A stretch of 64,000 bases of DNA from assembly GCF_001708445.1 (NCBI RefSeq), contig NZ_CP015637.1, forward strand, positions 3,287,001-3,351,000, in the 5' to 3' direction. Below the pieces are notes generated by a model. The model was given only the letters and a program-made list of their open reading frames with translations. It was not told the origin of the DNA and made no database searches. Below, one piece after another: positions 35,770-45,059 of this stretch (the first letter of the stretch is position 1; each line of letters starts with the position of its first letter). Source of the DNA: Pseudomonas fluorescens. GTDB taxonomy: Bacteria; Pseudomonadota; Gammaproteobacteria; Pseudomonadales; Pseudomonadaceae. The position numbers and the translations under genes are program-made.

Positions 35770-36915
35770 ATGATTAATTCAAGCCTGGATGTAGTCAGTT
35801 CAACTTCATACTTGAAGGCGCATGAACCCAGCCTCTATCAGCCAAGAAGACCAAAATGCATGGCATTCACCACCCTGATACTGGATGCACCCGGCCCGCC
35901 GTTGCTATTCGAGGAAGTCGACCGATTCCTTGAGTTGGGCTTGGTCGTCACCCTGAATCTCTACTATTTCACGGATAAAAACAGTATCCGCAAGCACTAC
36001 GGCGAGCGCATCCGATACACCGAGATCAATGGCCACGACAGGCAAGCTTTCATCGACGCCGTGACTGAGGCCGGGGGGTATAGCGTGTTCAAGACGCGCC
36101 TGAATATTCCCATTGAGAGCAAACTGATCCGCGCCGCTGCATCACCGACCCTGCCAACGCCACTGCGCGCCATCGCCCAGGCCGGTTCAGGCGTTAACCA
36201 TATCGACCGGCAAGAGGCTGAACGGTGTGGCGTGACGATACTGAACACGCCGGCCTCCAACGCGGTAGCTGTGGCCGAATACGTGGTGGCCCAGACATTG
36301 TTTTTATCCCGGGACCTGGATCACTACAACGCCGAGACGCACAGTGGTCGCTGGTCCAAGGGCACTTTGGCGCCCAGCCTTGAGTTCTGCGAACTCACGT
36401 TAGGCGTGGTCGGCACTGGCAGCATTGCTCAAGAGGTCGCGCGCAAGGCCGGATCGCTGGGGATCCGGGTCATCGCCACCGGTTCAGAGCGCTTTACGGA
36501 GCAGGTCGCGCGCAGCCTTGGGCTTGAGCGACGAGAAACCCTCGAGCAATTGTTGGGGGAGGCCGATGTGGTCTCGATCCACGTACCGCTGACACCGCTC
36601 ACCCGAGGCCTGTTCGGCCTTACCGAGTTCAGACAGATGCGCCAAGGTTCGATACTGATCAACACCGCTCGTGGTGACATTGTCGACGAAGCCCAGTTGG
36701 CAAGCTTCATGACGGCATTTCCCAGGCATATAAAAGCGGTCGCCATCGATACCTTCGCCCAGGAAAAAGACCGCTTCAACTCGCCGCTGGCTGGCATTCG
36801 CAACGCCCAACTGACACCCCATATCGCCGGCAACACGACGAAGGCAATCCGCAAGGCTTCACGGCAGATCGTCGACAAGATCCACGCGCTCAGCCTGGCT
36901 GCGAACGCACATTGA
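35770..36915 (+). CDS. D-isomer-specific 2-hydroxyacid dehydrogenase (NAD-dependent)
   Basis: About 381 residues from the ATG at 35770 (AGGG upstream). A GTG at 35716 and an ATG at 35860 are also in frame, so the start is uncertain. The Rossmann domain has GVVGTGSIAQ, with Ala where the third Gly usually stands. The catalytic residues are present: Arg in INTARGDIVDE, an acidic residue region AIDTFAQEKD, and His in LTPHIAGNTT. It reduces 2-oxoacids to D-2-hydroxyacids or the reverse; the substrate is unknown. It follows the LysR gene in the same direction with a 59-base gap. Confidence 0.85.
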   Translation: MINSSLDVVSSTSYLKAHEPSLYQPRRPKCMAFTTLILDAPGPPLLFEEVDRFLELGLVVTLNLYYFTDKNSIRKHYGERIRYTEINGHDRQAFIDAVTEAGGYSVFKTRLNIPIESKLIRAAASPTLPTPLRAIAQAGSGVNHIDRQEAERCGVTILNTPASNAVAVAEYVVAQTLFLSRDLDHYNAETHSGRWSKGTLAPSLEFCELTLGVVGTGSIAQEVARKAGSLGIRVIATGSERFTEQVARSLGLERRETLEQLLGEADVVSIHVPLTPLTRGLFGLTEFRQMRQGSILINTARGDIVDEAQLASFMTAFPRHIKAVAIDTFAQEKDRFNSPLAGIRNAQLTPHIAGNTTKAIRKASRQIVDKIHALSLAANAH

Positions 36916-36986
36916 CCACAGGACGCAAAGCGCTCTCTTGATGAACGCCTCAACGCCCTGAGTTGTAGCAAGCGCTTCCGGATGGG

Positions 36987-37637
36987 CTAGGGCTGCTGTG
37001 CAGCGGTCGCACGGATGGGCGGTGCGGTCGCGGCGGCAATGTCCCACGTCAGCAGGATGTGGCTGATGGCGGCATCGATGGTTGCGTGGGGCACGTTGTC
37101 CCGCGCCAATATCGAAATGCCCTGCAAGAAACTGTCAAACACCGCCGCCATCGACACCGCGGCAATCGTATCCGGCAGTTGCCCTGAGCTTATTCCACGT
37201 TCGACACACGCCACGATCCCTGCCCGCGTTCTCATACGGGACTGGGTCAATGCATCCGCCACCCGCGCATTCTCCGGGCTTGGTGCGCTCATCACGCCCA
37301 ATGCCACCATGCACCCCTTGGGATGCCCGTCTTCACACTGCATGCGCGCGGATTGGCGCAATGCGGTCTCGATGGCTTTGCGCGGCAGCAGGCTTTCATC
37401 CCATAGGCATTCGGTCACTTGAGCGTAGGTTGCCAGATAGCGCTGCACGCACTCATCGAACAGCGCTTCCTTGGAGCCGAATGCGGCATAAAAACTCGGT
37501 GCGGAGATACCGCCGCCCAGGCCGGCCTTGAGCTGGGCGAGGGACGTGGCGTCGTAGCCATGCTGCCAGAACAGGTGCATGGCCTGTTCCACGGCGTGGT
37601 CACGGTCGAAGGTACGGGGACGGCCCATTTGTGCCAT
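36987..37637 (-). CDS. TetR-family repressor
   Basis: 216 residues. The N-terminal helix-turn-helix (about 8-55, RPRTFDRDHAVEQAMHLFWQ and SAPSFYAAFGSKEALF) is followed by a helical ligand domain containing CEDGHPKGCMVALG, typical of the AcrR-like group that controls efflux pumps. GGGAG lies nine bases before the ATG. It is divergent from an MFS exporter. Two inverted operator-like sites lie between them, one over its own -10 box, indicating autorepression. Confidence 0.9.
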   Translation of the reverse strand: MAQMGRPRTFDRDHAVEQAMHLFWQHGYDATSLAQLKAGLGGGISAPSFYAAFGSKEALFDECVQRYLATYAQVTECLWDESLLPRKAIETALRQSARMQCEDGHPKGCMVALGVMSAPSPENARVADALTQSRMRTRAGIVACVERGISSGQLPDTIAAVSMAAVFDSFLQGISILARDNVPHATIDAAISHILLTWDIAAATAPPIRATAAQQP

Positions 37638-37667
37638 TTCATAAAACTCCCTTGGCAGACCAGATAA

Positions 37668-37735
37668 ATACTAGTCGATACATAAGTCGTTGACAACGTG
37701 CGACAGCTGCCCGCAACATTTGTATCGATCAGTAT
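37668..37735. promoter_or_regulatory. Paired TetR operators and tetR promoter
   Basis: ATACTAGTCGATACA (37668-37682) and TGTATCGATCAGTAT (37721-37735) are inverted copies of one 15-base word with two differences, placed symmetrically between tetR and the MFS gene. On the minus strand TTGTCA (37691-37696), 17 bases, then TAGTAT (37668-37673) forms a good sigma-70 promoter for tetR whose -10 lies inside the first site. Confidence 0.65.
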
Positions 37736-37759
37736 CTAAATTGCCTCAAGGAGTTTCCC

Positions 37760-38971
37760 GTGACCCCCTCACTCTGCGTATCCGCGTCTTCTGAACGCCT
37801 GCCTATCGGCGCCTTGCTCGCGCTGGCCATGACCGGTTTCATCTGCATCGTCACCGAAACCCTGCCGGCCGGGCTGTTGCCGTTGATCGGCGATGGCCTG
37901 GGGATTTCCCCGTCCATGGCCGGGCAGATGGTCACCGCCTATGCGCTGGGCTCGGTGCTGGCGGTGATTCCCATGACCATCGCCACCCGTGGTTGGCGCC
38001 GCCGCAATGTGCTGCTGCTGACCATCGTCGGCTTCCTGCTGTTCAATTCCATCACGGCATTGTCGTCCCATTACGGTGTGACGCTGGTGGCGCGTTTCTT
38101 CGCCGGGGTCGCCGCGGGGTTGGCCTGGAGCCTGCTGGCCGGTTACGCCCGGCGCATGGTCGCGCCCCATCAGCAGGGGAGGGCGCTGGCGCTGGCGATG
38201 GTGGGTACTCCGATTGCGCTGTCACTGGGTGTACCGCTGGGCACCTGGCTTGGCGGCCTGGTCGGCTGGCGTACCACCTTTGGCCTGATGTCGGTACTGA
38301 CCCTGGTGTTGATCGCTTGGGTGCTGGTGAAAGTCCCGGACTATGCGCCACAGCCCGCGCACCAACGCCTGCCGTTGCGCAAGGTCCTCACCACGCCAGG
38401 GGTCAGGCCGGTACTGGCGGTGGTGATCAGCTGGATGCTCGCCCACAACGTTCTCTATACCTACATCGCCCCGTTCGTGGCGCGTGCAGGCTTGGCCGCG
38501 CGGGTGGACCTGGTGTTGCTGGTATTCGGCATTGCGGCATTGGTGGGGATCTGGCTGACGGCCAAGCTGGTCGAGCCGTTATTGCGCCAGACGGTGTTGG
38601 TCAGCCTGGTGGTGTTTGCCGCGATTGCGCTGGTGTTTGGCGTATTGGGCAACGTGCCTGAAGTGATCTACCTTGGCGTCGCCGTGTGGGGCCTGAGCTT
38701 CGGCGGTGCCGCCACTTTGCTGCAAACGGCTCTGGCCGACGCGGCGGGCGATGGCGCCGATGTGGCGTTGTCGCTGAACGTCGTGGCGTGGAACAGCGCC
38801 ATTGCCGCCAGCGGTGTGGTGGGTGGCGTATTACTCGATCGCTGGGGCGTGGGGGCATTTCCGTGGGCGATGCTGGTGTTGATCGGCGTGGCGCTGGGGA
38901 TCGCGTGGGGCGCGCGTGACCACGGCTTCAAGCCTGGGCGACGGTCCGGCGTTGCAATAGTGTCTCACTGA
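37760..38971 (+). CDS. MFS efflux transporter (DHA1 / sugar-efflux-like)
   Basis: 403 residues from a GTG with AAGGAG upstream. Twelve predicted membrane helices, with the DHA1 motif A remnant TRGWRRRNVLLLT after helix 2 and motif C-like GTPIALSLGVPLGTWLGG in helix 5. It is probably a proton-driven drug or sugar exporter controlled by the divergent TetR protein. The substrate is unknown. Confidence 0.88.
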   Translation: MTPSLCVSASSERLPIGALLALAMTGFICIVTETLPAGLLPLIGDGLGISPSMAGQMVTAYALGSVLAVIPMTIATRGWRRRNVLLLTIVGFLLFNSITALSSHYGVTLVARFFAGVAAGLAWSLLAGYARRMVAPHQQGRALALAMVGTPIALSLGVPLGTWLGGLVGWRTTFGLMSVLTLVLIAWVLVKVPDYAPQPAHQRLPLRKVLTTPGVRPVLAVVISWMLAHNVLYTYIAPFVARAGLAARVDLVLLVFGIAALVGIWLTAKLVEPLLRQTVLVSLVVFAAIALVFGVLGNVPEVIYLGVAVWGLSFGGAATLLQTALADAAGDGADVALSLNVVAWNSAIAASGVVGGVLLDRWGVGAFPWAMLVLIGVALGIAWGARDHGFKPGRRSGVAIVSH

Positions 38972-39109
38972 ACCTTCGGGTGAGCGCGATAGGGGAGCGG
39001 AGCGCGACAAGATCGGTAAGCCTGCGGCACCAAACGGATTTATCAGGGTCCATACGCCCCGCGCGATCATTCGCGCTCATCCGTTTACCCTCACCTTAAG
39101 ATCTAAAGC

Positions 39110-39907
39110 ATGTACCTACGCAACATTGCAGTCGGGCTGGCAGCCCTCGTTTTAGTCTCTACCGCCGTAGACGCTCGCGGCCCGGCAAACCCCTACACGT
39201 CCACGCAGCAACGTATCTCGTTTGACGGTTGCGCCGAACTCTTCCCCGCCGCGACACCGATCAACACGGCCACGGTGCCAGCCAGCATGAGGCCAATGGC
39301 CCTCTGTTCCGACCACTTCGCGGTGCTCTATTCGCAAACCAGCAAGACCCCGCTGGTGGTGGTCGAGCGCCTGAATGCCGCCCAGTTGAACGACGCCAAA
39401 GGCGAGGAGCGCACCAACCAGTTTTACCCCGACCCACGCATTCCCAAAGGTGGGCGCGCCGAGTTGAGCGACTACCGCAGCCAGCACCCGGCGATGGACC
39501 GTGGCCACCAATCCCCAGCCGCCGACGCGCCGAATGCCCATGCCATGGCACAGTCTTTCGCGCTGTCGAACATGGTGCCGCAAGACCCTACCAACAACCG
39601 CAAGATCTGGAGCAAGGTCGAAGCGGATGTGCGCAAGTTTGCCAAGCGCGCGGGCGGCGACGTGTATGTGTTCACCGGGCCGCTGTTCGATGCGGGCTAC
39701 AGCACCATCGGCGACAACAAGGTCTGGGTGCCGACGCGCCTGTTCAAGTTGGTGTACGACGCCTCAAGCAAACGCGCCTGGGCCTACGTGTTGCCCAATG
39801 CCGAAACCCGTATCCAGAAACCGATGGACTACGACACCTTCGTGAAGAGTACCGGGCTCAAATTACTCGGCAACCTGCCGGTGACGGGTTCGGTGGGGCG
39901 TACGTGA
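39110..39907 (+). CDS. Secreted DNA/RNA non-specific endonuclease
   Basis: 265 residues. A signal peptide (about 1-22) ends in AVDA. The NUC domain (about 60-250) carries the active-site block MDRGHQSPAAD (DRGH form) with the metal-binding Asn further on (FALSNMVPQDPTNNRKIW). Enzymes of this beta-beta-alpha-Me group cut DNA and RNA outside the cytoplasm for nutrient recovery or defence. It stands alone. No inhibitor gene of the NuiA type is adjacent, as expected for an exported enzyme. Confidence 0.92.
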   Translation: MYLRNIAVGLAALVLVSTAVDARGPANPYTSTQQRISFDGCAELFPAATPINTATVPASMRPMALCSDHFAVLYSQTSKTPLVVVERLNAAQLNDAKGEERTNQFYPDPRIPKGGRAELSDYRSQHPAMDRGHQSPAADAPNAHAMAQSFALSNMVPQDPTNNRKIWSKVEADVRKFAKRAGGDVYVFTGPLFDAGYSTIGDNKVWVPTRLFKLVYDASSKRAWAYVLPNAETRIQKPMDYDTFVKSTGLKLLGNLPVTGSVGRT

Positions 39908-39933
39908 TGCTGGGTTGAGCGATACGCCCAGCG

Positions 39934-40137
39934 TTACTTGCCTTTTTTCAACGCCTTCAAGCGCGCTGTCGCTCGCTGCACGGCGGCCATTTTCTCGGGG
40001 CGTTTCATCCGTTTCCATTTACGGATGTCGTCCTTGGTCCGCCCGCAGCTGACGCACAACTCGCCACTCAACTGGCAGGTCGAGACACACGGGTTTTCGA
40101 TTTCTTTAGCCAAGATTTCACCTGGGGATACCGTCAA
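39934..40137 (-). CDS. DUF1289 small cysteine protein
   Basis: 67 residues. The family core is ENPCVSTCQLSGELCVSCGRT followed by KDDIRKWKRM: four cysteines that may bind a metal or iron-sulfur cluster, followed by a basic tail. Function unknown. It starts nine bases after the dmeF stop in the same direction, so it may be read from the dmeRF transcript. Confidence 0.88.
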   Translation of the reverse strand: MTVSPGEILAKEIENPCVSTCQLSGELCVSCGRTKDDIRKWKRMKRPEKMAAVQRATARLKALKKGK

Positions 40138-40146
40138 GGGGCGCCG

Positions 40147-41058
40147 CTACGCGGCACGAAATTCAACCGTGAGGTGGCTCACTTCATGGACCGGCTTGAG
40201 GCGCAGGCGAATGCTCTCGGCATCCGCTGTCGGTTGGCCGACCACGCTGACGATGGCCGCATGCACACCGGGCCCGACCTGCCAGACGTGCAGGTCGGTA
40301 ATCGTTGCATCGCCGGGTTGCTCCACCCGCTCGCGGATCTCGGCGGCGACGTGTTCGTCGGTCTGGTCCAGCAACACGCCGGCGGTCACGCCCATCAGGC
40401 TCCAGGCCCAGCGCGCAATCACGATGGCGCCGACGATGCCCATCACCGGGTCCAGCCATACCCAACCCAGGTACCGACCCGCCAGCAATGCGGCGATCGC
40501 CAGCACGGAGGTCAACGCATCGGCAAGCACGTGGATGTAGGCTGACCTGAGGTTGTTATCGTGGCCGTGGTGGTGATGGTCGTGATCATGGTCATGGCCG
40601 TGGCTATGCCCATGGCCCAACAGCAACGCACTGACGATATTGACCACCAGCCCGACGATAGCAATCAGGGTCGCCGTACCAAATTGCACTTCGGTCGGCT
40701 GGAGCAGGCGCATGAACGATTCGATACCGATGCCCAGGGCGACCAGCGCCAGGATCAGCGCCGAGGCGAAGCCGCCCAGGTCACCCACTTTGCCGGTGCC
40801 AAAGCTGTAGCGAGGGCTGTTCGCATGGCGCTTGGCGTAGGCATAGGCCGCCGCCGCAATGCCCAATGCGCCCGCATGGGTGGCCATATGAAAACCGTCG
40901 GCCAGCAGGGCCATGGAACCGGTCAGGGCGCCAGCGGCAATTTCCGCCACCATCATCACCACGGTCAGTATCACCACCCACAGCGTGCGCCGGGCGTTCT
41001 CGTCGTGGGCAGCCCCCAGGAAGACATGCTCGTGTGCCTGGCTATTCGTGAGGGTCAT
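40147..41058 (-). CDS. dmeF: DmeF-type cation diffusion facilitator (Co/Ni efflux)
   Basis: 303 residues, six membrane helices. Metal-site helices contain LLADGFHMATHAG and HVLADALTS (the HxxxD pair of CDF transporters), and a histidine-rich cytoplasmic loop (GHGHSHGHDHDHDHHHHGHD) lies between helices IV and V. The C-terminal domain binds metal and controls dimerisation. DmeF members export Co2+ and Ni2+ by proton antiport. The start overlaps the stop of the RcnR-like regulator by four bases, which fixes the substrate class by association. Confidence 0.9.
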   Translation of the reverse strand: MTLTNSQAHEHVFLGAAHDENARRTLWVVILTVVMMVAEIAAGALTGSMALLADGFHMATHAGALGIAAAAYAYAKRHANSPRYSFGTGKVGDLGGFASALILALVALGIGIESFMRLLQPTEVQFGTATLIAIVGLVVNIVSALLLGHGHSHGHDHDHDHHHHGHDNNLRSAYIHVLADALTSVLAIAALLAGRYLGWVWLDPVMGIVGAIVIARWAWSLMGVTAGVLLDQTDEHVAAEIRERVEQPGDATITDLHVWQVGPGVHAAIVSVVGQPTADAESIRLRLKPVHEVSHLTVEFRAA

Positions 41059-41330
41059 TTGGAGTAGCGCCGAATGGCTTCAAGCAATTCTTCGACGCCC
41101 TGGTTGCGCGCCTCTGTACTCAGTGACGGGTCAGCCACATGCGCCCTGGCGTGGTCCTCGATGATCTCTTCCATCAAACCGTTGATAGCACCGCGCGTGG
41201 CGGCCACCAGGTGCAGTGTCTTGGCGCAGTCGGCGTCTGACTCCAGCGCTTTTTCCAGCGCCTGAATCTGCCCGGCGATGCGTTTGACGCGTTTGATCAG
41301 GCTGTCTTTGTTTGCGGCTAGATGACCCAC
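41055..41330 (-). CDS. dmeR: RcnR/DmeR-type Ni/Co-responsive repressor
   Basis: 91 residues from a GTG start, an all-helical CsoR/RcnR protein. The four residues that define the nickel/cobalt sensors, H3, C35, H60 and H64, occur at exactly these positions, separating it from copper-sensing CsoR and formaldehyde-sensing FrmR. It should repress dmeRF until Co2+ or Ni2+ binds. G-tract operators lie directly upstream. Confidence 0.92.
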   Translation of the reverse strand: MGHLAANKDSLIKRVKRIAGQIQALEKALESDADCAKTLHLVAATRGAINGLMEEIIEDHARAHVADPSLSTEARNQGVEELLEAIRRYSK

Positions 41331-41333
41331 GGC

Positions 41334-41387
41334 ATACCCCCCCTACCTATAATGCGGCGGATCATTGCATACCCCACCCCCCTATAC
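41334..41387 (-). promoter_or_regulatory. Two G-tract operators upstream of dmeR
   Basis: Read on the minus strand: GTATAGGGGGGTGGGGTAT (41387-41369) and GGTAGGGGGGGTAT (41347-41334). RcnR-family proteins bind A/T-flanked runs of six or seven G of this kind. The sites end within a few bases of the GTG start. Confidence 0.7.
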
Positions 41388-41405
41388 AAGAAGGCTGTTG
41401 CAACG

Positions 41406-42623
41406 CTACTTCGGCCGGTGCAACTGGCGCCTTAGGGTATACAGCGCCACGCCCACCGCCAGCACACCGGATAACGCGCCCACCCCCAGCGCCCAGCGCG
41501 GGCCCAGGTGGTCGGCGACCCAACCGACGATGGGCGCCCCAATCGGCGTGCCGCCCAGGGCGACGCCCACGCGCAGGGCGATCACGCGGCCGCGCATGGC
41601 GGGGTCGGTGCTCAGCTGCATCAGGCTGTTGGTGGTGTTGCTGAAGGTCATCGCACCCACGCCGATAATCACCAGCGCCACGGCAAACAACCAGTAGTTC
41701 GGGGCCAGGGCTGCCAGTGTGCAGCCCGCGCCGAACACTGCTGCACCCGTGAGCAGCGACTTGAACTGCGGGCGTTCGCGGCCGGCGGCGAGCAGGGCGC
41801 CGGCGATCGTGCCGATGGCCAGGGTCGAGCTCAGCAGGCCGTAGGCGCGGGCATCGGCATGGAACACGCTGACTGCCATGGTCGAGATGAAAATCGGGAA
41901 GTTCATGCCGAAGGTGCCGATCAGGAACAGCATCAGCAGGATCGCCTTTAAGTCCGGTCGCGCCCACACATAGCGCAGCCCTTCGGTCAGGCTGCCCTTG
42001 GAGCGCAGCGCTCGCACCTTCACCGGCTGGCCGGACACCCGCAGGAAAAACAGCGAAGCCAGCACCGCAAAAAAGCTCGTGCCATTGAGCAGGAACGCCC
42101 ATCCGGTGCCTACCGATGCGATGGTCAAGCCCGCTACGGCCGGGCCGATCAGGCGCGCCATGTTGAACGAGGTGGAATTGAGCGCGATCGCATTGGACAA
42201 ATCCTTCTCACCCACCAGCTCCGCGACGAAGATCTGTCGCACCGGTGCATCGAAAGCCGAGGCGCAACCGGACAAAAACGCGAACACATACACATGCCAC
42301 AGCTCGACAAAACCGGTGATGGTGAACACCCCCAGCGTCAGCGCCAGCATGCCCATGACCGCCTGGGTGACGATCAGTAACTTGCGTTGGTCATAGTGGT
42401 CGGCGGCGAAGCCGGTCCAGGGCAGCAAGAGCAACTGCGGCCCGAACTGCAACGACATGACGATGCCGACGGCGGCCGCGTTATGCGGGGTGAGCTGGGT
42501 CAGTACCAGCCAGTCCTGGGCGGTGCGCTGCATCCAGGTGCCGATATTGGAGACCAGTGCACCCGCCGCCCAGATGCGGTAGTTGACGCTGCGCAGGGAG
42601 CGGAAGGTTCCGAGCAAACTCAT
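41406..42623 (-). CDS. MFS transporter (MFS_3 / EntS-like)
   Basis: 405 residues, twelve membrane helices, with N-terminal FRSLRSVNYRIWAAGALVSN followed by IGTWMQRTAQDW, typical of the MFS_3 group that includes enterobactin exporter EntS and macrolide exporters. No siderophore genes are nearby, so the substrate is unknown. It is divergent from the YeeE/YedE gene across an 80-base gap. On the 5' side of the gene ahead of it lie the dmeR operators. Confidence 0.85.
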   Translation of the reverse strand: MSLLGTFRSLRSVNYRIWAAGALVSNIGTWMQRTAQDWLVLTQLTPHNAAAVGIVMSLQFGPQLLLLPWTGFAADHYDQRKLLIVTQAVMGMLALTLGVFTITGFVELWHVYVFAFLSGCASAFDAPVRQIFVAELVGEKDLSNAIALNSTSFNMARLIGPAVAGLTIASVGTGWAFLLNGTSFFAVLASLFFLRVSGQPVKVRALRSKGSLTEGLRYVWARPDLKAILLMLFLIGTFGMNFPIFISTMAVSVFHADARAYGLLSSTLAIGTIAGALLAAGRERPQFKSLLTGAAVFGAGCTLAALAPNYWLFAVALVIIGVGAMTFSNTTNSLMQLSTDPAMRGRVIALRVGVALGGTPIGAPIVGWVADHLGPRWALGVGALSGVLAVGVALYTLRRQLHRPK

Positions 42624-42703
42624 GAATACTCCAAAGATAAGCCGCCCCTGGGTTTATACTCGCCCCCTCGCAATCGTCCAACTTCACCCGAACCGAGATC
42701 CCC

Positions 42704-43915
42704 ATGAGCACCTCTCTTTCCCTGACCCCTGCGCGCAAACCGCTTGCGCCCCTGGTGGCGTTTATCCTCCTGCTGGTGGGCGCCGTGCTCCTGCAAAACA
42801 CCGTCGGCGTGCGCCAGATGCTGTTGCTGGTGGTCGGCGCGGCGCTGGGCTTGACCCTCTATCACGCGGCGTTCGGCTTCACCTCGGCCTGGCGCGTATT
42901 TATCAATGATCGGCGTGGCGCCGGCCTGCGCGCGCAGATGGTGATGTTGGCGGTGGCGGTGCTGCTGTTCTTCCCGGCATTGGGGGCAGGCACGTTGTTC
43001 GGGCAACCGGTGGTCGGGCTGGTGGCGCCGGTCGGGGTGTCGGTGGTGTTTGGCGCATTTATCTTCGGCATTGGCATGCAACTGGGCGGCGGTTGTGCGT
43101 CGGGCACCCTGTTCACCGTGGGCGGCGGCAATGCGCGCATGTTGGTGACGTTGCTCTTCTTCATTTGCGGTTCGTTGATAGCTACGCACCATGTGGACTG
43201 GTGGTTTGCGCTGCCTGCGTTCCCCGCGACGTCCATCGTCAAAAGCTTCGGCGTGGTGCCGGCCTTGCTCATGAGCCTGGCGGTATTTGCGCTCATCGCG
43301 GTGGTGACTGTGCGGCTGGAAAAAGCCCGTCATGGTCAGCTTGAAGCGGGCGTGACCAGCGAACACCCAGGGCTGCGCCGCTTCCTGCGCGGGCCGTGGC
43401 CGCTGGTCTGGGGCGCGATTGGCCTGGCGCTGCTCAACTACGCAACGTTGGCCCTGGCCGGGCGGCCGTGGGGCATTACGTCGGCGTTCGCGTTGTGGGG
43501 GGCCAAGGCGGCGAGCGGGCTGGGGGTGGATGTGGCCAGTTGGGCGTTCTGGCAAATGCCTGGCAACGCCAAGGCCCTGGCCGCGCCAGTGTGGGAAGAC
43601 ATCACCAGCGTCATGGACATCGGCATCGTCCTCGGTGCGCTGCTGGCGGCCGGCCTGGCCGGGCGTTTCGCTCCCAGCCTGAACATCCCGGCACGCTCAC
43701 TGGTAGCGGCGGTGATCGGTGGCCTGTTGCTCGGCTACGGCTCACGCCTGGCCTACGGCTGCAATATCGGCGCGTACTTCAGCGGTATCGCCTCGGGCAG
43801 CCTGCATGGCTGGGTTTGGCTGGTGGCGGCGTTTATCGGCAATAGCGTGGGTGTGCGCTTGCGGCCGTTTTTCTTTGCCGGTGAGCGGCCGCAGGTGGCG
43901 TTGAGCGGTTGCTGA
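42704..43915 (+). CDS. YeeE/YedE (TsuA-like) sulfur-compound transporter
   Basis: 403 residues with about ten membrane helices in two repeats, each with the family's Gly/Cys signature: GMQLGGGCASGTLFTVGGGN near residue 126 and GYGSRLAYGCNIGAYFSGIASG near 345. In TsuA-type transporters the cysteines of these motifs relay thiosulfate across the inner membrane. No TusA-like partner gene follows. Confidence 0.88.
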   Translation: MSTSLSLTPARKPLAPLVAFILLLVGAVLLQNTVGVRQMLLLVVGAALGLTLYHAAFGFTSAWRVFINDRRGAGLRAQMVMLAVAVLLFFPALGAGTLFGQPVVGLVAPVGVSVVFGAFIFGIGMQLGGGCASGTLFTVGGGNARMLVTLLFFICGSLIATHHVDWWFALPAFPATSIVKSFGVVPALLMSLAVFALIAVVTVRLEKARHGQLEAGVTSEHPGLRRFLRGPWPLVWGAIGLALLNYATLALAGRPWGITSAFALWGAKAASGLGVDVASWAFWQMPGNAKALAAPVWEDITSVMDIGIVLGALLAAGLAGRFAPSLNIPARSLVAAVIGGLLLGYGSRLAYGCNIGAYFSGIASGSLHGWVWLVAAFIGNSVGVRLRPFFFAGERPQVALSGC

Positions 43916-43916
43916 G

Positions 43917-44078
43917 TCAACGTTCAGGGGAAATGTCTGGCGCCTGAGCGGCTTCAGCCGCCAGCTTTTCCCGCTCTGCTTTGCTGATGTATCTGTCTTT
44001 GCTTTTCGGCGCCAATTTGGCACTGGCCTTTTTCGCCTTGGCCTTGAATAGCTGCTGCAGTTTTTTCTGGCGGTTCAT
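43917..44078 (-). CDS. DUF2986 small basic protein
   Basis: 53 residues: MNRQKKLQQLFKAKAKKASA followed by KLAPKSKDRYISKAEREKLA and ending PDISPER. This very lysine-rich sequence is the DUF2986 pattern found in many gamma-proteobacteria, with unknown role, perhaps nucleic-acid binding. It is convergent to the YeeE gene with the stops almost touching (43915/43917). Confidence 0.8.
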   Translation of the reverse strand: MNRQKKLQQLFKAKAKKASAKLAPKSKDRYISKAEREKLAAEAAQAPDISPER

Positions 44079-44243
44079 GTCGTCTTACCCGGTTGGTACA
44101 GGCTCGGGATGATACCAGCTTAAAAACCGCGGCCGTTCCCTGGGTCGCTTTTTCACGCCGATCTGTGCATTGAATCGCCTTTCCTTTCGCCAATAATCGG
44201 GCCCTGCAATCCCCCGAGTATTGAACGGCATAGGGAAGAAAAG

Positions 44244-45059
44244 ATGAGCCTCCACACCCGTACCAAACGATTGACCGTGCCCCAACTGGTCGCCATGAAA
44301 GGCCGGCAGAAAATCGTCTCCCTCACGGCGTACACCAGTTCCATCGCCAAGCTGATCGACCCGCTCGTGGATTTCATCCTGGTCGGTGACTCCACGGCCA
44401 TGGTCGGCTATGGCCGGGCTTCGACGTTGAGCATGCAGCTCGAAGAAATCATCGGCCACACCCGCGCCGTGGTCGACAGCACGCGGTTGGCGTGTGTCAT
44501 CGCCGATATGCCATTTGGCAGTTATCAGGAATCCAACGAACAGGCCTTTCGCAATTGCGCCCAGGTACTGGCGCGTACCGGCTGCGATGCTGTGAAGCTG
44601 GAGGCCAACCAAGCGCTGGCAGGCACGGTTGAGTTCCTGGTGGCACGCGGTATTCCGGTGATGGCCCACGTGGGGCTGATGCCACAGTTCGTCAACGTGA
44701 TGGGTGGGTTCAAGGCCCAGGGCCTCACGGCCCAGACCGCAGCAGTGGTCAGCAACGATGCCCGTGCCAGCCTGCAGGCGGGCGCCTTCAGCCTGTTGCT
44801 GGAAGGGGTGGCCGAAGGCGTGGCACGCCAGATCACCTTGGACTCGGCCATGCCCACCATTGGCATCGGCGCTTCGCCCGCCTGCGACGGCCAGGTACTG
44901 GTCACCGAAGACGTGCTGGGACTGGGCGGCGAGCACCTGCCGCGTTTTGTCAAACAGTACGCGGATGTCAGCGCGGTGATTCGTGATGCGTGCGAGCGGT
45001 TTGCCGAAGACGTGCGCCACGGTCGCTTCCCAGAAGCTCGGCACTGTTACGGGCTTTGA
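44244..45059 (+). CDS. panB: PanB paralogue, 3-methyl-2-oxobutanoate hydroxymethyltransferase
   Basis: 271 residues, a complete PanB barrel. Magnesium-binding Asp residues are in [14 protein letters not shown] and [14 protein letters not shown] provides the substrate site, and the catalytic Glu region is FSLLLEGV. The [12 protein letters not shown] signature is present. It makes ketopantoate for pantothenate and CoA. panC and panD are not adjacent, so this is likely a second, stand-alone copy. Its last 13 bases overlap the end of the convergent MocR gene. Confidence 0.9.
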   Translation: MSLHTRTKRLTVPQLVAMKGRQKIVSLTAYTSSIAKLIDPLVDFILVGDSTAMVGYGRASTLSMQLEEIIGHTRAVVDSTRLACVIADMPFGSYQESNEQAFRNCAQVLARTGCDAVKLEANQALAGTVEFLVARGIPVMAHVGLMPQFVNVMGGFKAQGLTAQTAAVVSNDARASLQAGAFSLLLEGVAEGVARQITLDSAMPTIGIGASPACDGQVLVTEDVLGLGGEHLPRFVKQYADVSAVIRDACERFAEDVRHGRFPEARHCYGL

